A stretch of 64,000 nucleotides of DNA from Plantago ovata (GCA_028274465.1 CM051456.1:116638880-116702879), one strand, 5' to 3'; shown: positions 24,484-39,357, counted from the first letter of the stretch. The notes: generated by a model from the letters alone, not told the origin. Numbers and translations are program-made.

Positions 24484-24630
24484 TTTTTTGTTTAAACGGT
24501 AAATATTACAACTATTCCTACACTACTATTATACAAACGTTTTAAACCACCTTATTTTTCCACACCTATACTAACCTTCTGTCACCGCCATAGATCGAAC
24601 TATGCAGTTCTCATTTTACTTCTCCAACTC
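24484..24630 (-). mobile_element. SINE fragment
   Basis: The minus strand has GCATAGTTCGATCTATGG (B-box-like GTTCGATC) and ends GTTGTAATATTTACCGTTTAAA. Same 3' end family as 16681, 21107 and 49327. Confidence 0.45.
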
Positions 24631-27600
24631 CTACGTCAAATCTTATAACACATCGATAATCATATATGAAAAGAGAATTTCAACCCAATTTCTTGTGCAT
24701 GTAGTAGTAATTGACTAAATGCTCGAGTTGTTGTCGGCACAAGTCATGGATCCTAGCTAGAACAATCCATGCATTTGAAAACAAGAACAACATGAAAATA
24801 ATACTGGTAATTAATATTATTATATACTATGGTACATTAATTACAATACATTTACATCCAATATGTACTTGCTGCCATAATATCCTGACACCTAGCTTAC
24901 GAAAGTCGAAGTTAGTTAACCATTTTTTTCACTACACAATCTACTAACTATGCTACAAATTAACAAACAACATACATTGAGTAATAGTATTACTTAAAGA
25001 CAATTATAATTATCTTAATGAGGATTGACATTGATCGATCGATCTATTGCTTCTTCAACTAAGGTTTCTTGTCGGATCGGATGGACCCCTTTACTCACGA
25101 CATTCAAATAGTAAGTATATAAGTTCTTTCTCAAAATAAACTCTGAGTAAACATTGGTGATGTCACTAAACAAAACATTTAATTTCTCTGTTTCAATTTA
25201 ATTCTAGCTAGTATTACTTAATTAATATCGATGTAGACTTTTAAAGATTGTTTGTGTCAGATAAACAACTTATTTTGCTTGCTAGGATAGGTTTCCATAG
25301 CTTTAAGGTCCTACACATGTCTGTCGACTTACATATGCACTGTCTGTCGACATACATATGCACACGTTTACATACGTTCCATGAAACATTTATTTCCATG
25401 CAGTTTAGATTTATATTATTAAAACAAATAATTAGTACGTACCCTACTAGAGTAATATGTTCGTAATGCTAATGTCTATTTCAAGTTTTTAATCATCTAC
25501 TTAAATGCCAAGTGTTCCCTTCCTCTAAAAAAAAAAAAGTTTCGGTAGATTGTTTTTTGTACCAATCATTAAAAACATCATAAAACAGGATGAATATATC
25601 AAAAATAAAACATTAGTTAGGAACTCAAAATCAATTGTAATTCAAATATTAATGATCACAGTGTTTCTCAAGTATATATATCAATGAGACAATGATCATT
25701 GATTACCTTCTCACTGTAAATGTGGATTACGCCGTGAATAGTGAGAGCCCTTAATATCTAAGGACCATTGATATAAAAGTTTTGTATTTGGTAGTTATGG
25801 TTGGAGGTTTAGTGGAGAGTGGACTATGTGCCAGTATGTTATATGTATCAATGTATGTAGTAATGTTCCATGCCGAGGAGAGGTTTTGGTTTTGTAACGA
25901 GTGCTAGCTCCTTGTGTCTAGTCTTTGCGAACTCTTGTAATTCTTCTGCCTATACTAAAAAATATGCATTAGGAAAAGAGAGGGGGGGGGGGGGGGGGGA
26001 TTGGTATTGGAGATGATTTGAGATCCATTTGCTTATTTCGGTTTGTGTTTCTACTCTTCCTGTGTGCTCACCTTCTGAACCCTCGTTCAAGGTTTCTAAG
26101 ACGGTGGTAGAGATGGTGGTGGGGAGGTAAGGCAGATAAGTATCGTAATTTGAACCCAAATGGAAAAATTTATCAAAGGGTTTCTTCAAACATTGGTGTT
26201 TTTATATAAATGCCGATTTTTTTTTTCATACATAATTGATTTCGTGCTAAATCGCTAATTGAGTTGATAATACAAAAATAACGATAGATAGCATGATACC
26301 AAATGTTATCTACTCAAATATTAAAACCCCAACGTATCTGGGTTTTACTAACTCATGTTTGTTTTTGTTTATTTCCACTATATATTATCTTTGACTCATA
26401 GAATACTTACTCGATTTGATTTTAATGTAAATACATACATACGTACTTGTGTTTGTTCGTATATACTGTTTGACACCTGCTGATATACTAAGATTTTGGG
26501 TGGGTTCAATTCGTGGCATGATGGTGCTGCTAATTCGGTGAGTAATACAAGCTACAAACGTACGAGACATTGATGTGATTTGTTAGGGAAAGTGACACTT
26601 GAGACTGATTCCACATAGACGACTTTTGACATTGGTACGTTGTGTCTTCAATATGACTAAAATATTTTCATGTCATTTTTCCCAACTGTTATGACCATCA
26701 TTAGGGGTTATACTATTTCGGCAGACTCAGAATCAGTTTTTTTTTTATGTTACTAAGACGATGACAGTGTATACAAGGACACATATAATATTAGCTCCAA
26801 TCGTTAATTAAGCACTCAGCTAAACTAAGTTACTATTCTTTAGTCTATCACTAGTTCACTACACTAGTAAGCCACTAACCACTACACCATTAAGTTATAG
26901 ACTACTAGTATATCATGTACCAGTAAATACTTGAAAATAAAAGAGACCGCAAATTTCTAATCAGATTGCAAAAACAAACAGGAACTTGTGTCTCTACAAT
27001 TTTATTCTCAATTTTCTCCAAGACATTCTCAGAGTTTCTTCGCGATCAAAGTACCCTGCTAAGGTTAAAGATAAAGCCGCGGCACAGCAGCATACAGGTT
27101 CTACTACACAGTAGACATAGCAGCATGTAATGCAAGTGGAACAAAGCAACCGGAATTGAATTTAAATGTCATCTGGAGAAAATACTTGTATAAAGAAGTG
27201 AACTGAATAAAACGACATGTATATGACTTTGATGATTTAACTGCTTTTATGTATCTCGACTTTTCACACACACGCACAAAAGAAAACACTATGAATAATT
27301 TCAAAATTTCAATATTACAGATTGAAAAAGGATTCGAAAGAATGAAAAGAAACAGCACATGATTCTGATTCTGCATGTCACATACTCTCAGTTCTTATGA
27401 GTCCATTCAACATGAACCAACAAATTCTCCTGAGTCCTGATTGATATAATGGACCCTATTGTCATTGATATGGTCGTTCTAGATTACACAATGTTAATAT
27501 ACCACTTTCAGATAGCTTCCCAAGGTCAAATACACATAAAAACTACTTCATGTTCCAAGTTCAGGAGAAGATATTATCAACAGTATGCATAACTATTAAA

Positions 27601-27997
27601 GGCAGCTAAGTTTTAGTGTTTTACAGTTGTTAAAAGGTGGAAAACAAAAGGAACTACCCCAGCAAAAAGACCAAGCACAACGACAAAGAGCTGCGCTAAA
27701 CACAAGATTAAGGCAATGTTAAACATGATGTCAACTTGAACATAAATAACACTGTTACAGTCTTACAGATTCTAACAGCTGAAACAAAAAAGATCCATGT
27801 AATCAACAATATAAACAGAACAAAACTCTGTAAACTATCAATGACAACTTAATGATTCAGTTATAATCGATGAACAAACACAAAAGAATTGAAAGATTAT
27901 CTACCTCTTCAGCAAAATGACAGGACATGCAAGAGCACAAGACTGGAATTCATCCACATTTGTTCATTCCTTTTCTATCCGTGAGTAACCTCCATCC
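24631..27997. other. Intergenic, no gene seen
   Basis: AT-rich 3.4 kb. A plus-strand LINE-like 3' stretch with GGTTTTGGTTTTGTAACGAG lies at about 25795-25960. The last few hundred bases before 27998 are probably the 3' UTR and flank of TFCC. Short frames lack motifs. Confidence 0.4.
25982..25999 (+). repeat. Poly-G run (18 nt)
   Basis: Uninterrupted G homopolymer. Its length may be affected by sequencing error. Confidence 0.85.
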
Positions 27998-28996
27998 TCA
28001 CGAAATATCCACCACGCTAATGCGCTCACCTTCTGGTAGAACCGACCAATTCGGTGACTGAACAGCTCGTAACCACCGAAAGTCATCTACATTTGCCCAA
28101 TTCCCCGTCTCCTCCGCTAGCTTAGCCTCCTCCAGATCCCCCGCAATCCCTTGATAACTCAAGCAATACGGTGCAAACCTAACTCCACTACAATCCTCTA
28201 TTATTGGCCTACTCCTAACCCTCAGGTAAAAGTCACACACTTTTGCCTCATGAATCCTTATCTGATGTGATGCCAATACAAACACGCACCCTTCCGCGCC
28301 CTCAATCAAAGCCGAGCCCATCACAGCCCCAACATAAACTTTACAGTTCACTAACTTATCCACAAATAACGCCCTAACACATCCCTTCAATCTGACCTCA
28401 CAGTTTCTCAATCCCGATAATGTAAATTCCCCACTATGGCCGTCCAACTCACTTCTGCTAAACTCATTCACCAGCACCTCATTCTCTCTATCCCTAAATC
28501 CCAAACCTATCCTCTCCCATCCAGCATTTGGTTTCCTTTCCACTTGGCGAGCAACGACAGGTATTACTGGGGTAGTTTTGGTTTTGTTCTTGAAGGAGAA
28601 TTTCTTTTTGGGGATAACAATGGAGGTGACTTCGTCGAGGGAACGGCGTAGGACGTCGACCGAGGAGAGGCAAGAACGGACTTCGTAAGGCGGGAGAAAG
28701 TAGGAGTTTTCGGCGACAAGCTTCTCAAGGGCGGAGATTTGGAGGGAGATGGATTCGAGCTGCGGTTTATGAGAGGGGTCAGAGTTGGGATTTTGGCGGA
28801 GTTGGGAGAGGTGGGATTCAATGGAGAGCTTGGATTGGGAAAATTTGGAGAGGAAAGATTGAGTGGATTGGGATTGATCGGGTGGAGCCACTGAGGTGGT
28901 GGTGTTGCGGGAGTTGTGGCGGTTGGAGAGGCGCTCCAGCATCGCGGCCCGCTTCTGCACTAGGGCGTTTGCAGAGGATAGATCGTCATCTTCCAT
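27998..28996 (-). CDS. TFCC: Tubulin-folding cofactor C
   Basis: Intronless, 332 aa. Cofactor C joins cofactors D and E with the alpha/beta-tubulin dimer and stimulates tubulin GTP hydrolysis so the native dimer is released. The Arabidopsis gene (PORCINO) is needed for microtubules and embryo division. The N-terminal half (about 1-120) is helical and polar, with SFLSKFSQSKLSIESHLSQL, as in the spectrin-like region. The C-terminal C-CAP/TBCC beta-helix starts near KPNAGWERIGLGFRDREN (about 155) and contains QIRIHEAKVCDFYLRVRSRP, where the arginine of QIRIH matches the GAP arginine finger. It is followed by PIIEDCSGVRFAPY and a terminal VDDFRWLRAVQSPNW, both typical. Start MEDDDLSSANALVQKRAAML is the first ATG of the frame. 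A hAT element sits 0.7 kb upstream. Confidence 0.95.
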   Translation of the reverse strand: MEDDDLSSANALVQKRAAMLERLSNRHNSRNTTTSVAPPDQSQSTQSFLSKFSQSKLSIESHLSQLRQNPNSDPSHKPQLESISLQISALEKLVAENSYFLPPYEVRSCLSSVDVLRRSLDEVTSIVIPKKKFSFKNKTKTTPVIPVVARQVERKPNAGWERIGLGFRDRENEVLVNEFSRSELDGHSGEFTLSGLRNCEVRLKGCVRALFVDKLVNCKVYVGAVMGSALIEGAEGCVFVLASHQIRIHEAKVCDFYLRVRSRPIIEDCSGVRFAPYCLSYQGIAGDLEEAKLAEETGNWANVDDFRWLRAVQSPNWSVLPEGERISVVDIS

Positions 28997-29717
28997 AGCT
29001 AATATCTGTATTCGTAAATGGTTTCAGATGTTTTGGCCTTTTCATACATTCAAGTATGAAGAATTAGAAAGAAAGAAAAAATCCACTATTTTCCATACAA
29101 GACAAGAAGATTCAAGGTAAATGTAGATAAACACAGACTTTAGAGGTGACTACTAGTGATAAATTCAAGAGATCAAAGAAAAGCAGCTAATTACCTATCA
29201 GGAACAGGAGCAGCACTTGGATGAAGTGCAAACACGATACTTAGACTGGCATAAGGTTTCGTTTACTAATTGATCTGGTTAAAGGTTCTCATTGCGTTAT
29301 GATACTACTAGTAAAGTTTTCTACTATTGTGTGTTTCCATCAGGTAACAGAGCTGAATGTTTTGGGCAGCACATTCACATACTACAATTTAAACACTGAT
29401 CGGAAAGTAACATACATACACTGTCAGAAATGTGAGAGTGGATCTAGCAAGGCAAGTAGAGGAGAATGAACATGCATAAAAAGTAATGAATATGGTTGGC
29501 ATAACAATAACAATGGAATTGGAATGGATGGGCAGTGAAAAAGAAAAACCTTTGAAAAAGAAAAACCTTTGAGTTGAGATGAGAACTCGTCCAGTCCAGT
29601 CCAGACAAGTCGTCCTCCTTCCTTCACAGAACAGAAGCTAGATCCCCTTTCAATCTGGCACGGGTGGCTGACTAATAAATTGTGATGATCAGATTCAGAG
29701 AGAAAATAGGTTTAATC
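28997..29717. other. 5' flank of TFCC
   Basis: Probably holds the TFCC 5' UTR and promoter. No other coding frame is convincing. A 16-bp direct repeat (CTTTGAAAAAGAAAAACC type) lies near 29545-29572. Confidence 0.45.
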
Positions 29718-30670
29718 TAGGGCTGGGCATGGGGCGGATCGGATCAAATCCGATCCGAATTTCGGATTTATCCGATCCGAACAGTGAAGTTTTGTTTAAT
29801 CCAAAATCCGATCCGAAATTTCGGATCGGTTTCGGATTGATCCGAAAATAATCGGATCGGATTCGGATTAATCCGTTAAATCCGAAAATTATTTATTAAA
29901 AAAACAAAACTAAACGGTCTTTCTTCTTCTCACTGCCACCGACTATGAAGAAACAAGATTTCACAAAAATAAGCAACATAATTACAATTACAAGATCTCA
30001 TTATTAAATGAATGAATAATATTCACAAGTGCAAGATCTCATTGTTTCCCGTCACAATCAGTACAAATCCTTCCACTTCTTAATTACTATTCAAATCTAT
30101 ACAAAACCCCTAAACTTATTCAATGGAGAAAATCGAATTCAAATAAAAAAAAAACTAGGGTTCTACCTACCCTCGGTGATTGTAATTAGTGAACATAGCA
30201 GCAAATCGTAGAAGGCGGCTACATAGCAGGAGGAATCCGAGATAGAAGTAGAATTCTGGTGCGGGCAAAGTTTGAAGATTGAAGAAGAATAGAAGAAACG
30301 TTTTGTTTGCTCTGGCAGAGATGGATTAGAGTGGGGAGGAGGCAATTTTTATGTATAGAAATAGATTAGGAAGGAGGAATTGAAGCCATAGAAATGAGAG
30401 AAAGGAGGAAAAAGAATGGGGGCGGAGGAAATGAAGTTTAGGGTTAGGTGTTTAGACTTTATATATGGTATCTAGTAATATATTAAAAAAATATGATCGG
30501 ATTGGATTAATCCGATAATCCGCGGATTTTAATCCGATCCCATCCGAAAACCAAAAATGGGAAAAGTTGTGATCTGTAATCCGAACCGAAACTACGGATC
30601 GGATTGGTTCGGATCGGTTTTTCAGTTTTTCGAATCGGTTTTCGGATTTTGGTTTTTTTGCACAGCCCTA
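29718..30670. mobile_element. Non-autonomous hAT-like element with GATCCGA arrays
   Basis: Left TIR TAGGGCTGGGCA and the complement of right TIR TAGGGCTGTGCA are separated by 953 bp. Flanking 8-bp repeats GTTTAATC and TGTTAATC match at 6 of 8. Inside each end are dense arrays of AATCCGATCCGAA / TTCGGATCGGATT words, inverted relative to each other. The middle (about 29930-30440) is of different composition and may be captured host sequence (for example GAAGAAGAATAGAAGAAACG), but no protein is recognisable. It lies upstream of TFCC. Confidence 0.8.
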
Positions 30671-31190
30671 TGTTAATCCGGAAAATTGTGACGACCACCG
30701 GTGATGAAAGGGGAATTTCACATAATTCGCCCATTTTTGAGGAACTTTCACGTCGAGCGTGGGAGCGATGCTAAATCGCAATTTCAGATAAATTAATTCG
30801 TGGGAGAATTTAAGTGTAGAAGAAGTCGAACGTTTCTTGAAAATGGAAGATTTTGAAGAAGATCTACTAGCAGTCTAGCACGTTGCAAACGGAAAGAAAT
30901 GCGGCTGATGACTTGCAAATAGATTTCAAACTTTTGCAATTTGTAGCAAGGGTTTTGTAGTAATGTTTGTAATTTTATCATTATACATTTATACACGTAG
31001 TAATTTATATATATATACCCTCTAAAAATGCTTCCTCGGTCATTTTGTTTTTGTTTTTCATTTTTACGAAATGTCAATCCTGTTTGGTTTGGCTCAATTC
31101 TTTTCAGAAACTAATAAAATAAAATAAAGAATCTCTTAAAATGAACGAAAATAAATAAAAAATCTAAAAAAATATATTCTATATGTATTA
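30671..31190. other. Intergenic, no gene seen
   Basis: AT-rich; short TA run near 31007. No supported feature. Confidence 0.4.
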
Positions 31191-31194
31191 GTTT

Positions 31195-31560
31195 GCTTCA
31201 TTGTGTTGTGTTGGATACGTCTTCTTGGCATGTCGAACATGCCTTCTTTGCGTGTCCAACACGCGTTCAAAATTATTATTTTTTTACATGTCGCGTAGTG
31301 TGTTAGACACGTATCCCAAGCGTGTTCAACACGGATATGAAGAATCATTTGGGTGTCGGGAAAAAAATCTACTATAGACCTGGTCTATTAGTAAGTAAGA
31401 TCATAGACCTTGTGGCTTAAAACACACACATCACATTTTTCAATTGATGTGGATGATTTTGAGCCGCATGATCCACAACTTACTCATAGACCAGGTATAT
31501 GAAATAATTTTTCATGTCGGGTGTCCGTACACAGTACACTCTAGGTTTGCATGCCTGTAA
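31195..31560. repeat. GTGTTGGACAC-word array split by a nested MITE
   Basis: At 31195-31340 the words GTGTTGGA, GTGTCCAACACG, GTTAGACACG and CGTGTTCAACACG recur in both orientations. The array resumes at 31515 with TGTCGGGTGTCCG. Between them lies a separate small element (31361-31512). Confidence 0.45.
31361..31512. mobile_element. Nested 152-bp MITE
   Basis: Inverted ends contain TAGACCTGGTCTATTAGTAA (left) and the complement of ATACCTGGTCTATGAGTAAG (right). Flanking 9-bp repeats GGTGTCGGG / CATGTCGGG match at 7 of 9, compatible with a Mutator-type MITE. It interrupts the GTGTC-word array, so it is the younger of the two. Confidence 0.6.
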
Positions 31561-32135
31561 TTTTTGCCCCTAATGTTACAGAGGAAGGTCCACGAGCCGA
31601 ATGGTAGTATGAATATTTTCAACAAAACTTAAACGGGAGCAAATTGATTTTTTTTCCCTCTATAGTAGTAGAATTATTTTGGTAATGAATATTCTTACTT
31701 TCTTAGTTAAACCCAGCTTTAACTTTGTAGATAGTCCCTGTTCGATAGTAGCATATACGCTTTTATGTGAGAAAACAGATTTTCCAAGTTCCAATTGCTA
31801 ATAACATCATCTACTCATCATTTTATGATTTTATCTATCTTTATGTAGTAGAGATGGGATTAATCTTGACATTCTTGACCTTACTACAAACAACTTAAGG
31901 ACGGCATTCATACTTTGTTGTTTGATTACATGAACATTTTTTTCAGCTATTGTTTTACCGGTCGGACCAGATTTTGAAAACATAGGCCAGGAGGCATTAT
32001 GCGCTTGAAGAAGTTTAAGTTTCAGGAGAAAGATAAATGTCTGCATTCCATAGATTCCCTTTACTAAATTACAAGCAAAAAAATGACTCGGTCTCAATAA
32101 CTCACCAGGAAAATACAACAATAAAAGGTCTAAAC
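31561..32135. other. 3' flank of bL29c
   Basis: No separate gene. The 31831-32121 minus frame continues towards the bL29c stop and is probably part of its 3' UTR. Confidence 0.45.
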
Positions 32136-33786
32136 TCAGCTTGAAGATTCCTTTGCTTCAGCAGCAGCTTCCTCTTCTTGTAACTTCTTGAGAGATGGTG
32201 GTGGTCTAGGTACGATGCTCTTCTTCCATTTCTTGTCCAGCTTTCTCGACAATCTCTTCCCAATTCCTTCCGCCATCTCTCTCTCCCTTCGTATGGTCAT
32301 CATGCGTGCAACCTATTCCCAAATTTGAGACAGAAGATAGGTGAGTAATCTCTTTACACAAAGGCCAATAGAATACGCAGCTGATGCAAAAAAAAAAAAA
32401 ACTCCAATGGTTTCAAAACCTCATGTTTTCAAGAGGTAATCAAATACCAAGAGTGTCGTGTATTGCTGCATCAACTTACTAAAGTAAATTGCAGAGTAAC
32501 ATACAGACTAAAGAATGGGTAAAAGAACAACAGAGATGGATTGGAGACACATGCATCAGAAAGGATAAGTGGGCATTGATATCAAACGAATCTCAGGAGA
32601 GGAGGAGGATTAGCTAATATAAACATATAACAGCTCGGCTCAGCAAAGATACAAGGAAGCGTAATCTTAATCTATTTTCACGTAATAAAGGGCTTTCTTG
32701 AATTCCAAAGGAACTTTATGCATCTGTTATCTTATCAAATCAAGTAATGAACATATGAGTCATTAGCTTAAGCAGTAGCTTCAGTTGGCCAGAATCTACA
32801 ACATAACATATTGACTATTAACTCAACAGGCAAAATTATCATTGCTAAAAGATGCAAGCTATCCTAATCTGAATTTCAAATTCCAGATCCTTGCCATATC
32901 TTGAATGAAAAAACACAATGTATAATAGCCTAATAGGCATACTTAATCACTTATCAGTAGAGCACATTTTTCAGTTCTCTAAACCAGCGAGTATGTATAA
33001 ACGAATACAACTATCCCTTGAGGATACAAACATTACATTTTTTTCTCATTCCACGCACCGTTAAGCAGGAAAATGTTACCTATTCGCTTTAAACCAGAAC
33101 CAAACCTCAGATGAGCTTATATATGAGTAACACATGTACAAGAATCTATGCTGAGAATACAAGTACCATTCAAATTACTACTGGAGCAAGCACTCAATTT
33201 TTCAATGTTACAAAGAAAAACAGACCAACTCAATGAAATTATGATATCACATTGTAAAAAGTAAATCATCAAATTCAATAACAGGCACATTCCAAAATGC
33301 AAATCCAATTATACTACACCACCTCAGAATTAGTCCAAAATATTATATATATAGATTTCAAAACAATAACACAAATGCTCAAAGTTGTAACCCTAAAATA
33401 AATTAAAATCAATCATATAATAGGAAATCAAGTGAGTGGAATTGAGAAAGTACCCTTTTGCGCATGCGACGGAACTCGCTGGACTTGAACTCATTGCGAG
33501 CAGAGCGGTTAAGGCGGAGCATGAATAGCTCTCCTTTGAGGTCGACAATCTCTTCGTTTAACTCTTCGGTGGACTTCTCTCTTATGTAATTCAATTCCTC
33601 CTGCTTTTTGGCCATCATCACAACAGTAGTAGATGCTCGTGACGGAGACGCGCTGGATAAGAGGTTGGGGAACGAATTAGGCATTCGCAAGCCATGGAAA
33701 GAGGAGGAGGAGAAGAAGGAGGGTTTAGGTATGGTGTTTGGTTTCGGAGGAAAGCTGACGGTTGAAATGGAGGAGATGCTCGCCAT
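32136..33786 (-). CDS. RPL29: Plastid ribosomal protein bL29c (nuclear-encoded)
   Basis: Two exons, 33454-33786 and 32136-32312, joined by a 1141-bp GT-AG intron in phase 0, give 169 aa. Component of the chloroplast 50S subunit near the polypeptide exit. Residues 1 to about 58 are a Ser/Pro-rich, acid-poor transit peptide (MASISSISTVSFPPKPNTIP). The mature part begins near MAKKQEELNYIREK and carries the L29 signature: STEELNEEIVDLKGELFMLR, then FKSSEFRRMRKR, then across the splice VARMMTIRRERE. The tail is basic then Glu/Ala-rich, a plastid-specific extension. I chose the ATG at 33786; an in-frame ATG at 33831 would add 15 acidic/polar residues that spoil the transit peptide. A Mutator-like element ends 139 bp upstream. 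Confidence 0.94.
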
Positions 33787-33924
33787 TGAGTTCTCTTCTT
33801 CTTCTCTTCTTTGTGGTTCACTGGCAAACACTTTTGGGCTTGTTTTGTGGATAGCTTTTCTATCTTCACGCTATTTTTCTTCGAAGATAAATTACTCTAT
33901 TTCCTCCCAAATGATTTTTATTTT

Positions 33925-35123
33925 GACATAATTACTTTTGATACCCCCACTACAGCTACTTTGCATCCTAGTCCAACTATCGCGGAAAATTACAAAAAAC
34001 CCAAGTCACCGTCCGATGTTGACTCCGGCGTTCTCTCTCTCCTCATTTCTTCACATCCAAACAGCCCTTAACCATATTCCTTTTTTCCATTTTCTTTTCT
34101 TTTCTTTTCTTTTCTTTTTTACTTTTAAATTTTCCTTACTTCATTTTTATTAAAAAAACACATTAAAAAAAAAAAAAAAAAAAAAAGCAAAAACAAAGTT
34201 CCGATCGGAACTTACTGTTCCGGTCGAAACTTCCAGTTCCGATCGGAACTGTCTGCTCCGATTGGAGCTTTTTCAGTTCCGATCGGAACTGGAAACGCTC
34301 CAATTAGAGCGTTTCCAATTAGAGGGTTTCCAGTTCCAATAGAAACTGGAAAAAAGCTCTAGTCGGAGCTTTCCAGTTCCGATCGGAACTGGAACAGCTT
34401 CGATTGGAGCTGTACAGAGCTCCAATCGGAGCTCTAGTTCCGATCGGAACTGGAAAGCTCCGATTTGAGCTTTTCCAGTCCCGATCGGAATTGGAAACAC
34501 TCCAATTAGAGCGTTTCCAGTTCCAATCGGAACTGGAAAAAAGCTCCAATCGGAGCTGTTCCAGTTCCGATCCGGAGCTCTAGTTCCGATCGGAACTGTC
34601 CGCTCCGATTGGAGCTTTTCCAGTTCCGATCGGATCTGGAAAAAAGCTCCAATCGGAGCTGTTCCAGTTCCGATCGTCTTCTTCGTTTATTTTTATTTTT
34701 TTTCAATTAGTATTTATTTATTTTTTTAAATAAAGAAAAAAAAATGGGAAAAGAAAGAAAAAGGACTCATGTTGAAATTCATTTTTTTAGGGGTTTGTTT
34801 TAAAATAACTTTGTGTAGACTATTTTGAAGTAAAGTTAAAGTATGTGGGCTAATTTCTAAATAGTTTGTGTTTATATTGTAAAAGATAAAACATTTGGGG
34901 CAAATTTGTAATAACCAAAACTTAATGTTGTTTGGCATTTTTCAGAATTAGAAATTCCGGCAGGGGCGAAAGTGTCATTTCCAGGCCTTAGAGCGCAGAA
35001 AGTCAAATTTGTGGGTTCATCTGTAATTAAGTTTATATATCGAGGGAGGATTACGTAATAAAAAATATAGATGACTAATCTGTAATAGCGGAAAATAGCA
35101 GGGGTATCAAATGTAATTTGCCC
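33925..35123. mobile_element. Non-autonomous Mutator-like element upstream of bL29c
   Basis: Left end GACATAATTACTTTTGATAC and the complement of right end GGGCAAATTACATTTGATAC form TIRs that continue with CCC. They are flanked by 9-bp direct repeats TTTTATTTT / TTTTATTTA (8 of 9), fitting Mutator-type insertion. The flank is low-complexity, so the duplication alone is weak evidence. The interior has a GC-rich self-complementary array at 34195-34680. No transposase. Confidence 0.65.
34195..34680. repeat. Array of GTTCCGATCGGAAC palindromes
   Basis: The palindrome GTTCCGATCGGAAC recurs many times, spaced by AGCTCCAATCGGAGCT and TTCCAGTT / AACTGGAA words in both orientations. The array is self-complementary at several scales. 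The proteins read through it (Ser/Arg/Trp-rich) are artefacts of the repeat. Confidence 0.9.
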
Positions 35124-36356
35124 TTTTATTTAAAAAAAAAAAAACACCTGGTACGACTTACGAGTATTTTCTCTGAATATTATTATTACCGCATTTTATC
35201 GGAATTTTGTAAATGATACTGTATGAAAATATTTTACAATTTGAGTAAATAAATTCTACGTGGAATAGCCTACTTGATTTAAATTCTTCTAAAAATTTTA
35301 CAAGTAATACTAATTTTACTTTTTTTTATTTTTTAAATGACTAAAATTTTATTAATAATTACCACCAACGAGTTTTACAATAGGTGCAAGAACCACCTAG
35401 CATATCCGTTATGACCGTAGTATTATTTGGCCTCCCTCTAGTATGTCCATCCTACTAGCAAGAGGTCAAGATCCGAGGAGTTGCAAGTTGTACCATCAAT
35501 TTTTAGCCAAGCCCAAATGGTAATAATAATTTTACTATATGTATATGTATGTATTCCAACTTTTAACTTTAAATGATTCTAATCTACTTCTAATTTACCT
35601 ACTACTACTATTATTGGTAAACGAAACAAGTTAATAAGGATTGCAAGTTGCAACTAATAACACGGCAGAATTCTGGGTTTACGTATGGATTTACATATTG
35701 CCAATCAAATGCATTTACACACCTTATCTTTTATACTAACTCGTAATATGTTGCTCAATGTCTTAACAGGGGAGAGCTTCAGCTCAGCACCAACAGGTGC
35801 TCTACCAGGACAATAGTTGAATCATCCACTGATTTGAAGAAATTCATGTGAAGTTTATTGCGAAACAAATCAAGCCGCAAACATTTTGGCTCGACATGAG
35901 AGTGGTGCAGGGTCCCATAGCTTTAATGTTGCCCAGATTGATAGTCTACATAGGGTAAGATATCAAATCTAGACGGGTGTTTGCGATGGCTTTCCCGTAT
36001 TGTAATAACTAATAAGGGATCTAGACTTGGTTTCTACTGAACTAACTCCGATGCCTACTTTTACTGTAACTTCTTCGAAATAGTAATATACAGTATATCT
36101 TTGCTGCTAAAAAGAAAAGTTAATGAGTAATATACTACTATTAAAAACACCCAATAATACGATGATAACAAGTTTCCATAACTAAATGTGTCATCGTCTT
36201 GTGTTTTTCTTTCCTCTTAACAAAAACCAAGTTGCTCAAAGCATCCAACTTCATTAATTCAAGATGCTGTATTATTTGTACAGTCTAGTGTCTATCACAT
36301 GACACAAAGTGCAAAATTGATGATCGCAACGAGAAAATATAGATGCAACATAATAA
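35124..36356. other. Intergenic with probable LINE 3' remnants
   Basis: On the minus strand at about 35330-35520 the sequence ends TTAATAAAATTTTAGTCATTT plus an A run, as in plant LINE 3' ends. The plus strand at 35765-36110 has GC-richer retroelement-like text without a readable domain. No gene. Confidence 0.4.
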
Positions 36357-36559
36357 GGGGTTTGTTAAACGTAGTAGCAATTTTACTAAACGTTGGAAAT
36401 TTATTAGTAATTTGCAAAAAACACCTTATTTTTAATATTTTACAAATAAGTCACAAATTTATTAAATACATTAAATACACACAAATTACAACTAACACAA
36501 TTTCATACGTTCATTACTTCCTTCTCCACAACAAATTCTTCAGAAACAATCTCTTCTGA

Positions 36560-39353
<2,794 letters not shown>

Positions 39354-39357
39354 ATGA

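Noticed and set aside
28436..28821. Additional frames overlapping the TFCC gene
   Set aside because: They are shadows on the other strand or in other phases of a well-supported intronless gene.
34195..34680. CRISPR-like array of regularly spaced repeats
   Set aside because: Spacers are not unique, the words occur in both orientations, and the setting is a plant nuclear transposon.
34273..34706. Overlapping minus-strand frames reading like Ser/Arg/Trp-rich proteins
   Set aside because: They are translations of the GTTCCGATCGGAAC palindrome array in several phases. The periodicity is in the DNA, not in a conserved protein.
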